Assembly: GCA_003488325.1 (NCBI GenBank)
Contig: DNLZ01000036.1
Location: 13,098 to 19,179, forward strand
Length of the DNA stretch: 6,082 bases
Source: Planctomycetaceae bacterium
GTDB lineage: Bacteria > Planctomycetota > Planctomycetia > Pirellulales > UBA1268
Direction: 5' to 3'
Shown: positions 1 through 5,997 of the stretch, piece by piece
Layout of the letters: each line of letters opens with the position of its first letter
Numbering within the stretch: the stretch's first letter is position 1
Translations under genes and position numbers: made by a program
The notes under the pieces: generated by a model
Seen by the model: the letters and a program-made list of their open reading frames with translations, nothing else
The model's database searches: none
What the model was told of the DNA's origin: nothing

Positions 1-1881
1 GCGGGCGTGCGGGACTACGGCAACCGCATGGGCATCCCCACCATCGCCGGCGCCGTGGCCTTCGACCCCGGCTACCTCGGCAATCCGCTCGTCTTCTGCG
101 GCACCGTCGGCATCATGCCTCGCGACAGCGCCGCGGCGGAGGTCCGTCGCGGCGACCTCGTCGTCGTCGCGGGTGGCCGCACGGGCCGCGACGGGATCCA
201 CGGAGCCACCTTCTCGAGCATCGAACTCTCGAGCGACAGCGAACGCGCGTCCGGCGGCGCCGTGCAGATCGGCCATGCCATCAACGAGAAGACGCTCGCC
301 GACTTCGTGCTCGAGGCGTCGCGACGCGGTCTGTTCCATGCGATCACCGACTGCGGTGCCGGCGGCCTGTCGAGCGCGGTCGGCGAGATGGGCGCCGCCC
401 TGGGCGCCGAGGTGCAGCTCGACCGGGTGCCGCTGAAGTACGCCGGCCTGTCGGCGACGGAGGCGTGGATCTCGGAGGCGCAGGAGCGCATGGTGCTGGC
501 CGTCGCTCCGGCCGACTGGGAGGCGCTCGCGGAGGTCGCCGCGGACGAGGGCGTGGAGGTGACCGCGATCGGCAGCTTCACCGGGACCGGCCGTCTCGTG
601 CTGCGCTGGGAGGATCACGTCGCGGGCGAACTCGACTGCGCGTTCCTGCACGACGGGCGACCGCGACGCAGGCTCCGTTCCCGCCACGTCCCACCCGCGC
701 CCGTGCCCGTGGCCTGGCGCGCGCCCTGCCCCACGCCGGCTGCGGTGCTGCTCGACCTGCTCGCGGCACCGGACGTGGCGAGCAAGGAGTGGATCATCCG
801 GCAGTACGACCACGAGGTGCAGGGAGCGAGCGCCGTGAAGCCGCTGCTCGGCCCCGGCGCCGGCCCCGCCGACGGCACGGTGATCCGCGGCGTGCTCGGC
901 CGCGAGCGCGGGATCGTGCTCGGCGTGGGCCTGCGGCACACGCTCGGCACGCTCGACCCGTGGCAGATGGCCGCCGGCGCGATCGTGGAGGCCATCTGCA
1001 ACGTCGTGGCCGCCGGAGCCGATCCGGATCGCATCGCGCTGCTCGACAATTTCTGCTGGGGTGACGTCAAGCGCGAGGACTCACTCGGCACGCTCGTCGA
1101 GGCGTGCCGCGCCTGCCACGACGTCGCCCTCGCCTTCGCCGCGCCGTTCGTCAGCGGCAAGGACAGCCTCAACAACGTCTTCGCCTGGACCGACCGCGAC
1201 GGCGTCGCCCGCGAGCGATCGATCCCGCCCACCCTTCTCGCGACGGCGATGGGCCAGGTCGACGACGTCGCCCGGACGGTCACGCCGGCCTTCACCGCCG
1301 CCGGGCAGCGGCTCGCGATCGTGGGACGCACCACCGCCGACCTCGCCGGCAGCCAGCTCGAACGGCTCGGGGTCGTCCGCGGCGGCCGCGTGCCGGCGGT
1401 CGATCTCGACGCATGCCGCGGCCAGGTGCGGGCCGTGGCCGCCGCCGTGGCGGCACGGACGGTCGCGTCGTGCCACGACATCTCCGACGGCGGGCTCGTG
1501 GTCGCCGTGGCGGAGATGGCGATCGGTGGCCGACTCGGCTGCCGTCTCCGGCTCGCCGACGTGCCCGCGATGGTCGCCGACACGCCTTCCGCAGCCCGCG
1601 CGCTGGCCGTCGGCTGCAGCGAATCGCCCGGTCGGTTCCTCTGTGCCGTGCCGGCGGACGCCGTCGATGCATTCGCCGACACGCTGGACGGCACGACGTG
1701 GGCCTGGGTGGGCGAGGTGACGGCCGAGCCCGTGGTGCAGATCGAGGGATTCGACGGCGCCGTCGAGTCGCTGCCCGTCGAACGACTCGCGTCCGCGTGG
1801 CGCGGTGCGGCGCAGGAGCCCACCACGGCCGCGGGGTCCGACCGCGCGTCGACGGACGGTTCATCGGGAGGGGCACGCTGA
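1..1881 (+). CDS. purL: Phosphoribosylformylglycinamidine synthase subunit PurL, 5'-truncated by window edge
   Basis: This is the synthetase subunit of FGAM synthase. It converts FGAR, ATP and ammonia (from glutamine via PurQ) to FGAM in cytoplasmic de novo purine synthesis. The frame is open from base 1 ('RDYGN' precedes the Met at 28), so the true start lies upstream and 626 codons are visible. Family motifs, numbered from base 1, are TGRDGIHGATFSS near 61-73, SEAQERM at 158-164, SKEWIIRQYDHEVQG from 261, LLDNFCW around 348, FVSGKDSLNN at 383-392 and CHDISDGGL from 491. These cover the two AIRS-like halves, with about 150 or more N-terminal residues missing. No GATase domain is present, which agrees with the separate purQ one base downstream. 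A Ser/Thr/Gly/Ala-rich extension of about 26 residues follows W600. The segment between the halves looks like the longer PurL type of planctomycetes and relatives rather than the B. subtilis type. The identity is secure; the full length is unknown. Confidence 0.96.
   Translation, partial: AGVRDYGNRMGIPTIAGAVAFDPGYLGNPLVFCGTVGIMPRDSAAAEVRRGDLVVVAGGRTGRDGIHGATFSSIELSSDSERASGGAVQIGHAINEKTLADFVLEASRRGLFHAITDCGAGGLSSAVGEMGAALGAEVQLDRVPLKYAGLSATEAWISEAQERMVLAVAPADWEALAEVAADEGVEVTAIGSFTGTGRLVLRWEDHVAGELDCAFLHDGRPRRRLRSRHVPPAPVPVAWRAPCPTPAAVLLDLLAAPDVASKEWIIRQYDHEVQGASAVKPLLGPGAGPADGTVIRGVLGRERGIVLGVGLRHTLGTLDPWQMAAGAIVEAICNVVAAGADPDRIALLDNFCWGDVKREDSLGTLVEACRACHDVALAFAAPFVSGKDSLNNVFAWTDRDGVARERSIPPTLLATAMGQVDDVARTVTPAFTAAGQRLAIVGRTTADLAGSQLERLGVVRGGRVPAVDLDACRGQVRAVAAAVAARTVASCHDISDGGLVVAVAEMAIGGRLGCRLRLADVPAMVADTPSAARALAVGCSESPGRFLCAVPADAVDAFADTLDGTTWAWVGEVTAEPVVQIEGFDGAVESLPVERLASAWRGAAQEPTTAAGSDRASTDGSSGGAR
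1866..1873 (+). promoter_or_regulatory. Ribosome binding site of purQ inside the purL 3' end
   Basis: GGGAGGGG lies 9 bases before the ATG at 1883, while ribosomes still read purL (stop 1879-1881). It decides the purQ start and supports coupled translation of the two subunits. Confidence 0.7.
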
Positions 1882-1882
1882 C

Positions 1883-2644
1883 ATGCTCGCACCGCGCGCC
1901 CTCGTGCTCCGGGCCCCCGGCACGAACTGCGATCACGAGACGGCCCGCGCGTTCGAGCTGGCCGGGGGGCTCGCACGACGGGTGCACATCCGCGCGCTCG
2001 TGGCACGGCCCGCGGCGCTGGACGACGTGCAGATCGTCTGCATTCCGGGCGGCTTCTCCTATGGCGACGACATCGCCAGCGGCCGCATCTTCGCGCTCGA
2101 GCTGCGCGTGCGGCTGGCCGACGCACTGCATCGCTTCCGCGACCGAGGTGGCCTCATCCTCGGCATCTGCAACGGCTTCCAGGTGCTGCTGCAGACGGGC
2201 CTGCTCGCGGCGGGCGCGGGTGGCGAACCCCTCGCGTCGCTGGCCCACAACGATTCGGGGAGGTTCGTCGATCGCTGGGTGCCACTGATGGCGCAGCCCG
2301 GGCCCTGCGTATTCCTGCGCGGTATCGGCCAGCTCGAGCTGCCGGTCGCCCACGGCGAGGGACGCTTCGTCACCGGATCGGGCGCGGCCCTCGCGTCACT
2401 CGATGCCGCCGGTGTGCTCGCCCTGCGTTACGACACGGACCGCGACGCCACCGCGAATCCCAACGGCTCCCAGGCGGACGTGGCCGGCGCGTGCGACGAC
2501 AGCGGCCGCGTCTTCGGACTCATGCCTCATCCGGAACGGTTCGTCGATGCGACGCAGCACCCGGCGTGGCACGGTCGGCTCGATCCCTCCGTCGCCGGCG
2601 CCGGCTTGACCATCTTTCGGAATGCCGTCGCGCACGTCGCCTGA
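1883..2644 (+). CDS. purQ: Phosphoribosylformylglycinamidine synthase glutaminase subunit PurQ
   Basis: This is the class I glutamine amidotransferase subunit of FGAM synthase; it hydrolyses glutamine and passes ammonia to PurL. The 253 residues start with the typical LVLRAPGTNCDHETA strand. They continue with PGGFSYGDDIASG at about 55-67 (oxyanion region), the nucleophile Cys96 in GICNGFQ, and the other triad members His216 and Glu218 in MPHPERF. Asn/Gly/Arg-Phe and Arg-Trp-Val near 123-133 are also family-typical. The length is close to the usual 220-260. ATG 1883 was chosen because the conserved N-terminus begins there and GGGAGGGG at 1866-1873 serves as a Shine-Dalgarno; the frame extends further upstream but reads inside purL. 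One base separates it from the purL stop, so translational coupling and equal expression are likely. No PurS gene is visible; it may be upstream or fused to PurL. Confidence 0.97.
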   Translation: MLAPRALVLRAPGTNCDHETARAFELAGGLARRVHIRALVARPAALDDVQIVCIPGGFSYGDDIASGRIFALELRVRLADALHRFRDRGGLILGICNGFQVLLQTGLLAAGAGGEPLASLAHNDSGRFVDRWVPLMAQPGPCVFLRGIGQLELPVAHGEGRFVTGSGAALASLDAAGVLALRYDTDRDATANPNGSQADVAGACDDSGRVFGLMPHPERFVDATQHPAWHGRLDPSVAGAGLTIFRNAVAHVA

Positions 2645-2676
2645 CGTCCGCACGCGCCGTCGACCCGCGAACGACG

Positions 2677-2705
2677 TTGACGCACGGCGTGTTCGTCGCT
2701 ACCTG
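2677..2705 (+). promoter_or_regulatory. Weak sigma70-like promoter candidate
   Basis: TTGACG at 2677-2682 matches the -35 consensus at five of six bases. A 17-base spacer leads to TACCTG at 2700-2705, which keeps only the first two bases of the -10 consensus. The position, upstream of the lipoprotein gene, is sensible, but the -10 is poor and planctomycete promoters are little characterised. It could easily be chance. Confidence 0.2.
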
Positions 2706-2770
2706 TCCCCCTGCCCGGCGCGGCACGACCCGGTTTCCCAACCTGCCGCGATGCCGCGGTCATCCCCTCT

Positions 2771-2800
2771 TCTCCGGTCACAGCGCACGTGTACCGGGGA
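2771..2800 (+). terminator. Hairpin downstream of purQ, possible U-tract-less terminator or leader structure
   Basis: TCTCCGGT (2771-2778) pairs with ACCGGGGA (2793-2800), eight pairs including one G-U. CAC (2779-2781) can continue with GTG (2789-2791) across a one-base bulge at 2792, leaving a 7-base loop. It lies 126 bases after the purQ stop and about 70 before the lipoprotein start. No run of T follows, so termination is only one option; it may instead be a 5' leader structure. Confidence 0.3.
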
Positions 2801-2859
2801 CGCGTGTCGCCGACGAGTGCGTGTTCCACTCACGTTCGATCGGCTCGGCGAGACGCGAT

Positions 2860-2863
2860 GGAG
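2860..2863 (+). promoter_or_regulatory. Shine-Dalgarno GGAG deciding the lipoprotein start
   Basis: GGAG ends nine bases before ATG 2873. The alternative in-frame starts at 2858 and 2903 have only GCGAG-like or GGAA sequences upstream, so 2873 is preferred, not proven. Confidence 0.4.
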
Positions 2864-2872
2864 CGCGACGAC

Positions 2873-3835
2873 ATGGCCGACTGCACGTGGAACAAGTCGC
2901 CCATGGCCTTTTTCCGACCGCCGAGAGTCGCCGCGTCCCACCGCGGGAGGTCGCTCCAACACCCCGAGCGACCGCGCGGGGCCCTCGCCCTCGCGACCGG
3001 CCTCGCGGTCGTCGCAGCGGTGGGCTGCCACCTCGCGCCCCACGGCACGGCCGACCGGGACGCTGCCCCCGTGGAACGAGCCCTCGCCGGACCACGGCGG
3101 CCGCCGGCCACTCGTCCGCTCGAGGTGGATGTGGTGTTCCTGCGCCATGAACCCCACGACGCGCTGCTCGGCAACGATCTCTGGACGCTCGTCGACGAGC
3201 AGGCGATCGACGAACAGACGCGCCGACAGCTCTCGGCCAACGGACTGCGGGGCGGGGTGGTGATCGGCGACGTGCCGGCTCCACTCGCCTCCCGTCTGGC
3301 CGAGGCGGCCGCGGAACCCACGCTCGACGCGCCGGGCACGCTCCGCGTGCTGCAGCTGCTGCCCGGCCGGCGGGCGGAGATCGTCGCCACGACGCTGCGG
3401 CCGGATTTGATCGTGCTCGAGCACGACGGCGAATCGGTCCGCGGCACCACGTACCACGATGCCAGTGGCGTGGTGGCTGTCCGGGCGTGGCCGGCGGCGG
3501 ACGGCCGGATGCGGATCGAGGCGGTGCCCGAGCTCAAGCACGGGCCCTCGCGGCGCACGTGGGTCGGCGAGGAGGGTGCCTTCCGGCTGGAAACCGGACA
3601 GTCGAGCCATCGTCTCGACCGTCTCGCGGTCACGGTCGACCTGCCGCCCCATGGCCTGCTCGTGATCGGATGCCGCCCCGATGCCCCGTCGAGCGTCGGT
3701 GAGGCGATCCTCCAGGAACGACCGGCAGACGCCGTCGCCTCCCGCCAGCTGCTCGTCATCAGTCCGCGTGCGGCGGCGGTCGATCCGGTCTTCGCCACCG
3801 CCACGACTGCCGACGCCGACGCCTTCACGCGGTAG
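2873..3835 (+). CDS. Putative lipoprotein of unknown function
   Basis: I do not recognise a named family. From ATG 2873 the protein has 320 residues. GGAG at 2860-2863, nine bases upstream, favours this start over ATG 2858, ATG 2903 or GTG 2789. An Arg-rich n-region is followed by a hydrophobic stretch (GALALATGLAVVAAVG, 36-51) ending at Cys52, an acceptable though not ideal lipobox (A-V-G-C). This suggests an envelope lipoprotein. After a Pro/Arg linker come a strand LEVDVVFLRHEP (83-94), a helix-like LWTLVDEQAIDEQTRRQL (103-120) and GGVVIGD. The C-terminal part has alternating strands: VVAVRAWPAADGRMRIEAVP (200-219) with ELKHG next, then LPPHGLLVIGC (257-267) and RQLLVISP (291-298). The 'DG...RIEAVPE ... 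LLVIG' pattern resembles the end of a secretin domain but is too weak to name it. The coding frame is intact. The n-region is long for a lipoprotein, so the start remains uncertain. Confidence 0.75.
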   Translation: MADCTWNKSPMAFFRPPRVAASHRGRSLQHPERPRGALALATGLAVVAAVGCHLAPHGTADRDAAPVERALAGPRRPPATRPLEVDVVFLRHEPHDALLGNDLWTLVDEQAIDEQTRRQLSANGLRGGVVIGDVPAPLASRLAEAAAEPTLDAPGTLRVLQLLPGRRAEIVATTLRPDLIVLEHDGESVRGTTYHDASGVVAVRAWPAADGRMRIEAVPELKHGPSRRTWVGEEGAFRLETGQSSHRLDRLAVTVDLPPHGLLVIGCRPDAPSSVGEAILQERPADAVASRQLLVISPRAAAVDPVFATATTADADAFTR

Positions 3836-3841
3836 GACGCG

Positions 3842-3907
3842 ACATCCCGCCAGCGCCGCCCTCTCGCGAAGATGGGAAGCATCGGAGGGATGTGCGGGAC
3901 AGCCCGC
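3842..3907 (+). other. Possible two-stem RNA element after the lipoprotein gene
   Basis: ACATCCC (3842-3848) is complementary to GGGATGT (3887-3893) and encloses a small GATG-GGAAG-CATC hairpin (3871-3883). The next base begins a second hairpin GCGGG-ACAG-CCCGC (3894-3907), so the two could stack end to end. It begins six bases after the lipoprotein stop codon. It may be a 3' end structure or a leader of the next gene; in DNA this GC-rich, chance pairing is common. Confidence 0.25.
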
Positions 3908-3948
3908 GCGGCAGGTGGTGAGACGGTGAAGTGGGCGACTCCGCGCGG
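3904..3948. repeat. Two copies of the palindrome CCGCGCGG
   Basis: The 8-base palindrome occurs at 3904-3911 and 3941-3948, each followed by C, 37 bases apart start to start. It could be a paired protein site or two arms of a hairpin. The first copy overlaps the hairpin at 3894-3907. The composition makes chance occurrence plausible. Confidence 0.2.
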
Positions 3949-4039
3949 CTCCGGCGCTCTGCGCATCGTTGGCAAGCGAAGACCGCACCACGGCACCGAG
4001 TGGCCGGCGCGAGACGGGTGTGCCGATTCTTCCGACGAT

Positions 4040-4055
4040 GGCGGCGAAGGCCGCC
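4040..4055 (+). promoter_or_regulatory. Hairpin just upstream of the SAF-domain gene start
   Basis: GGCGGC (4040-4045) and GCCGCC (4050-4055) form a perfect six-pair stem with loop GAAG. It ends 25 bases before ATG 4081, and the intervening bases contain no Shine-Dalgarno-like purine run. It could shape ribosome access to this start. Confidence 0.3.
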
Positions 4056-4080
4056 GGGCCGACAGCACCCGGATGCACCC

Positions 4081-5997
4081 ATGCACGACGCAGCGCAGTC
4101 CCACGAACCGTCCGCAAAGCGGCATCGCCCGGCCACGCCGACCGTCTTCGGTGCCGCGTTCGTCGCCGGCGCCGTAGCGGCGTTCGGGATCAACAGTTTC
4201 TTCGACGCCCACGTCGCCCGCACACGGCCGCAGGTCGAGAGCGAGCCGATCTTCGTGGCCCTGCGGTCGCTGCCCCAGGGTGCGCCGGTGACCGTGTGGG
4301 ACGTGGCGCTCCGCGACTGGCCACGGGCCATGCTGCCGGAGAGCGCCCTGCGGGCCGAGGACCGTTTCGAGGGCTGTGTCCTGCGTCATCCGCTCCGGGA
4401 GGGCCAGCCGCTCCTCTCGGTCCAGCTCGCCCGGCCGGAAGGTTCCGCGGGGACGTTTCCGTCGTCGCTGACGGAGGCGCTCGCGGCCGCATCGATCGCG
4501 CCGCAGGAGACGTTCACCCCGCCGGTCGCCGCGGCCCCCGTGGAGGCCCAACCGGTCGCCACCGCACCGTTGGCTCCGATGTCGGTGCCCGCGGCAGGCA
4601 TCCCGTCGAGTGCTCTGCCGCCGCGGGACGCCGTGGAGGTGTTCGCCCCCGTCGAGCCCGCTCGCGCCGCGGAGGTGACGGAAGCAGCGCCCGTGATCGA
4701 GACAGGGAACGCGCCGGTGACGGCGCCGGTGCCTGTGACCGACGTGACGGCCGGGACGGTGACGGAGCCGGTGACCTCTGCCGCAACCGACGCGGAGGGT
4801 GCCATCGGGATCGACAACGCGGTGCCCGACGAATCCGAACGGGTCACGACGACGACTGAACCGTCGCCCACCCCGGTCGATCCGATTCCGTCGGATCGGG
4901 AGGCCATGCCTGCCGATCCGGTCGTGGCGAACGATACCCCGACCGACGCGGCGGTCCCGGTCGCGGAGGTCCCCGCTGCGGACGCCTCCGATTCCGCCGT
5001 CACGAGCACCGCGGAACCGGTCGTGCCCGCACCGCTCGGGACCGGGCTCGCGCCGATCGAGTCCGTCACTGCCGAGCCCGCGACGGGCACCGACAGCGTC
5101 GCCTCCGCTCCCGGCTTCGATGATCCGGCGAACGAAATCACGGAAGTCCGACCGCTGCCGCCGGTCGCGGGGTCGGTCGGAGTGTCGCGTCAGCGGCCAC
5201 CGGTCCCACCCGCTCCCGGTTCCGATATCGAGGTACCGCTGGCCGTCGCCAGTCGCCAGCGGGCCGCCCAGACGGCGGCGAATCGCCCCGGCAGTGTGCT
5301 TGCCTCTCCCGATCCCGCCGTGAGCGAATCGCTGCCGATCCCGACGACCCCCGTCAGCGACGTCGCCCTGCCGCTGGAGGCCGTCGCCGCAGGACATCTG
5401 CCTGCCAAGCCGACCGTGCCTCGCGGGACGTCGACGACCGAATCGTCACGGAGTGCCGACGTGACCGTCGGTGCGCCCGTCGCGACGGCGCCCGGCAGCG
5501 GTGCGGGCTCGGTGGGTGAAGCGACCGCCACGACGGGATCGACCGGCACGGTGGCGGAGTCACGGACCGCGGCGAAGGGTTCGACGCCGTCGTCTCGCAT
5601 GGAGCCGAACGCGACCCCGTCGGCCTCGAGCGGCCCCGCATCGGGAGATGCCGCCGCGACCGCGACGCCTCCTCTGCGACACCTCGTCGTGCCCGAGCGC
5701 ATCGCGATGCAGGCGGACGCCTCCTTCGTCACAACCCGCCCCGTCACGGAAGGAGAAGCCACGGCCACGGAGACTGGTGCGGCGGCGACCGCGACATCGG
5801 CTGACGCGCGTGCCACGACACCAGCGCCGTCGCGTCCTGCCGAAGCCGTCAAGCCGCGGGGGGATCGCACTGGGCGGCCGTCCCCTCAGCCGCACACCGC
5901 GCCGAGCCGTTCCAGCGGCCCGGTCATGCGGGCGATCGGCAGCATGCTGCAGGGGTTCAACGCCGAGCCCACCCCGGACCCGTCGCGCCGCCGTTGA
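4081..5997 (+). CDS. Membrane-anchored SAF-domain (CpaB-like) protein with long disordered tail
   Basis: The 638 residues begin at ATG 4081. This start is chosen because it places a short basic N-terminus (K13, R14, R16) directly before a single membrane helix at about 21-41; upstream in-frame codons look non-coding. Positive charges before the helix suggest N-in, C-out topology. Residues about 55-117 form a SAF domain like that of Flp pilus protein CpaB/RcpC and flagellar FlgA: IFVALRSLPQGAPVTVWD, then LRDWPRAMLPESAL, FEGCVLRHPLREGQPLL and SVQLA. CpaB normally has one or two SAF-type units and an RcpC C-terminal domain, in roughly 250-300 residues. Here residues 118-638 are Ala, Pro, Thr, Val and Ser-rich without recognisable fold, acidic to about 360 and basic afterwards. 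Two less monotonous islands occur near 533-550 and 612-628. No secretin, TadA or prepilin gene is visible. The likely role is an envelope-spanning assembly or anchoring protein; that is inference. No Shine-Dalgarno is seen. Confidence 0.85.
   Translation: MHDAAQSHEPSAKRHRPATPTVFGAAFVAGAVAAFGINSFFDAHVARTRPQVESEPIFVALRSLPQGAPVTVWDVALRDWPRAMLPESALRAEDRFEGCVLRHPLREGQPLLSVQLARPEGSAGTFPSSLTEALAAASIAPQETFTPPVAAAPVEAQPVATAPLAPMSVPAAGIPSSALPPRDAVEVFAPVEPARAAEVTEAAPVIETGNAPVTAPVPVTDVTAGTVTEPVTSAATDAEGAIGIDNAVPDESERVTTTTEPSPTPVDPIPSDREAMPADPVVANDTPTDAAVPVAEVPAADASDSAVTSTAEPVVPAPLGTGLAPIESVTAEPATGTDSVASAPGFDDPANEITEVRPLPPVAGSVGVSRQRPPVPPAPGSDIEVPLAVASRQRAAQTAANRPGSVLASPDPAVSESLPIPTTPVSDVALPLEAVAAGHLPAKPTVPRGTSTTESSRSADVTVGAPVATAPGSGAGSVGEATATTGSTGTVAESRTAAKGSTPSSRMEPNATPSASSGPASGDAAATATPPLRHLVVPERIAMQADASFVTTRPVTEGEATATETGAAATATSADARATTPAPSRPAEAVKPRGDRTGRPSPQPHTAPSRSSGPVMRAIGSMLQGFNAEPTPDPSRRR

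Larger units (their letters stand above)
2645..2872. other. Spacer between purQ and the lipoprotein gene
   Basis: About 230 bases with no convincing gene. In the + direction it holds an imperfect hairpin at 2668-2695, a weak promoter-like pair (2677-2682 and 2700-2705), a small hairpin CCGCG-ATGC-CGCGG at 2746-2759 and the better hairpin 2771-2800. No U-tract follows any of them, so there is no classical intrinsic terminator. The lipoprotein frame is open from a GTG at 2789, but that stretch has no good ribosome site. The gap suggests the downstream gene is not part of the pur operon. Confidence 0.5.
3836..4080. other. Spacer before the SAF-domain gene, with potential RNA structure
   Basis: About 245 bases without a supportable gene. 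The downstream frame stays open here from GTG 3931, but its codons (many CGA, AGA, AGG, CAT, TGG) and Arg-rich product look non-coding. It holds potential stems at 3842-3893, 3894-3907 and 4040-4055, and CCGCGCGG at 3904-3911 and 3941-3948. I see no clear promoter hexamers and no U-rich terminator. Confidence 0.5.

Noticed and set aside
615..2126. A 503-codon minus-strand frame opposite purL and purQ
   Set aside because: The opposite strand encodes well-conserved PurL and PurQ. The antisense product is Arg/Ala/Ser/Pro-rich low complexity with no motifs.
1104..2288. A 394-codon plus-strand frame overlapping purL and purQ
   Set aside because: The product is overwhelmingly Arg-rich, a frame-shifted reading of GC-rich coding DNA, and has no independent start signal.
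2789..2872. Upstream GTG 2789 and ATG 2858 starts for the lipoprotein
   Set aside because: Neither has a good Shine-Dalgarno, both lengthen an already long n-region, and GTG 2789 falls inside the 2771-2800 hairpin.
3931..4080. N-terminal extension of the SAF protein from GTG 3931
   Set aside because: The added 50 residues are strongly Arg-rich with rare-type codons (AGA, AGG, CGA), and they would displace the basic N-terminus and membrane helix that fit ATG 4081.
2699..4117. A 472-codon minus-strand frame over the lipoprotein gene
   Set aside because: It spans both spacers and the whole lipoprotein gene, and its product is Arg-rich without domain pattern. The plus-strand frame has the signal-like N-terminus and a plausible ribosome site.
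2830..5397. An 855-codon open frame on the minus strand
   Set aside because: It lies opposite the lipoprotein and SAF genes and crosses the spacer. Its product is Arg/Gly/Ser/His-rich with no recognisable domain, as expected when stop codons are rare in GC-rich DNA.
4500..5900. Tandem or CRISPR-like repeats in the tail-coding region
   Set aside because: The similarity comes from repeated Ala/Pro/Thr/Val codons; I found no regular period or identical spaced repeat units.
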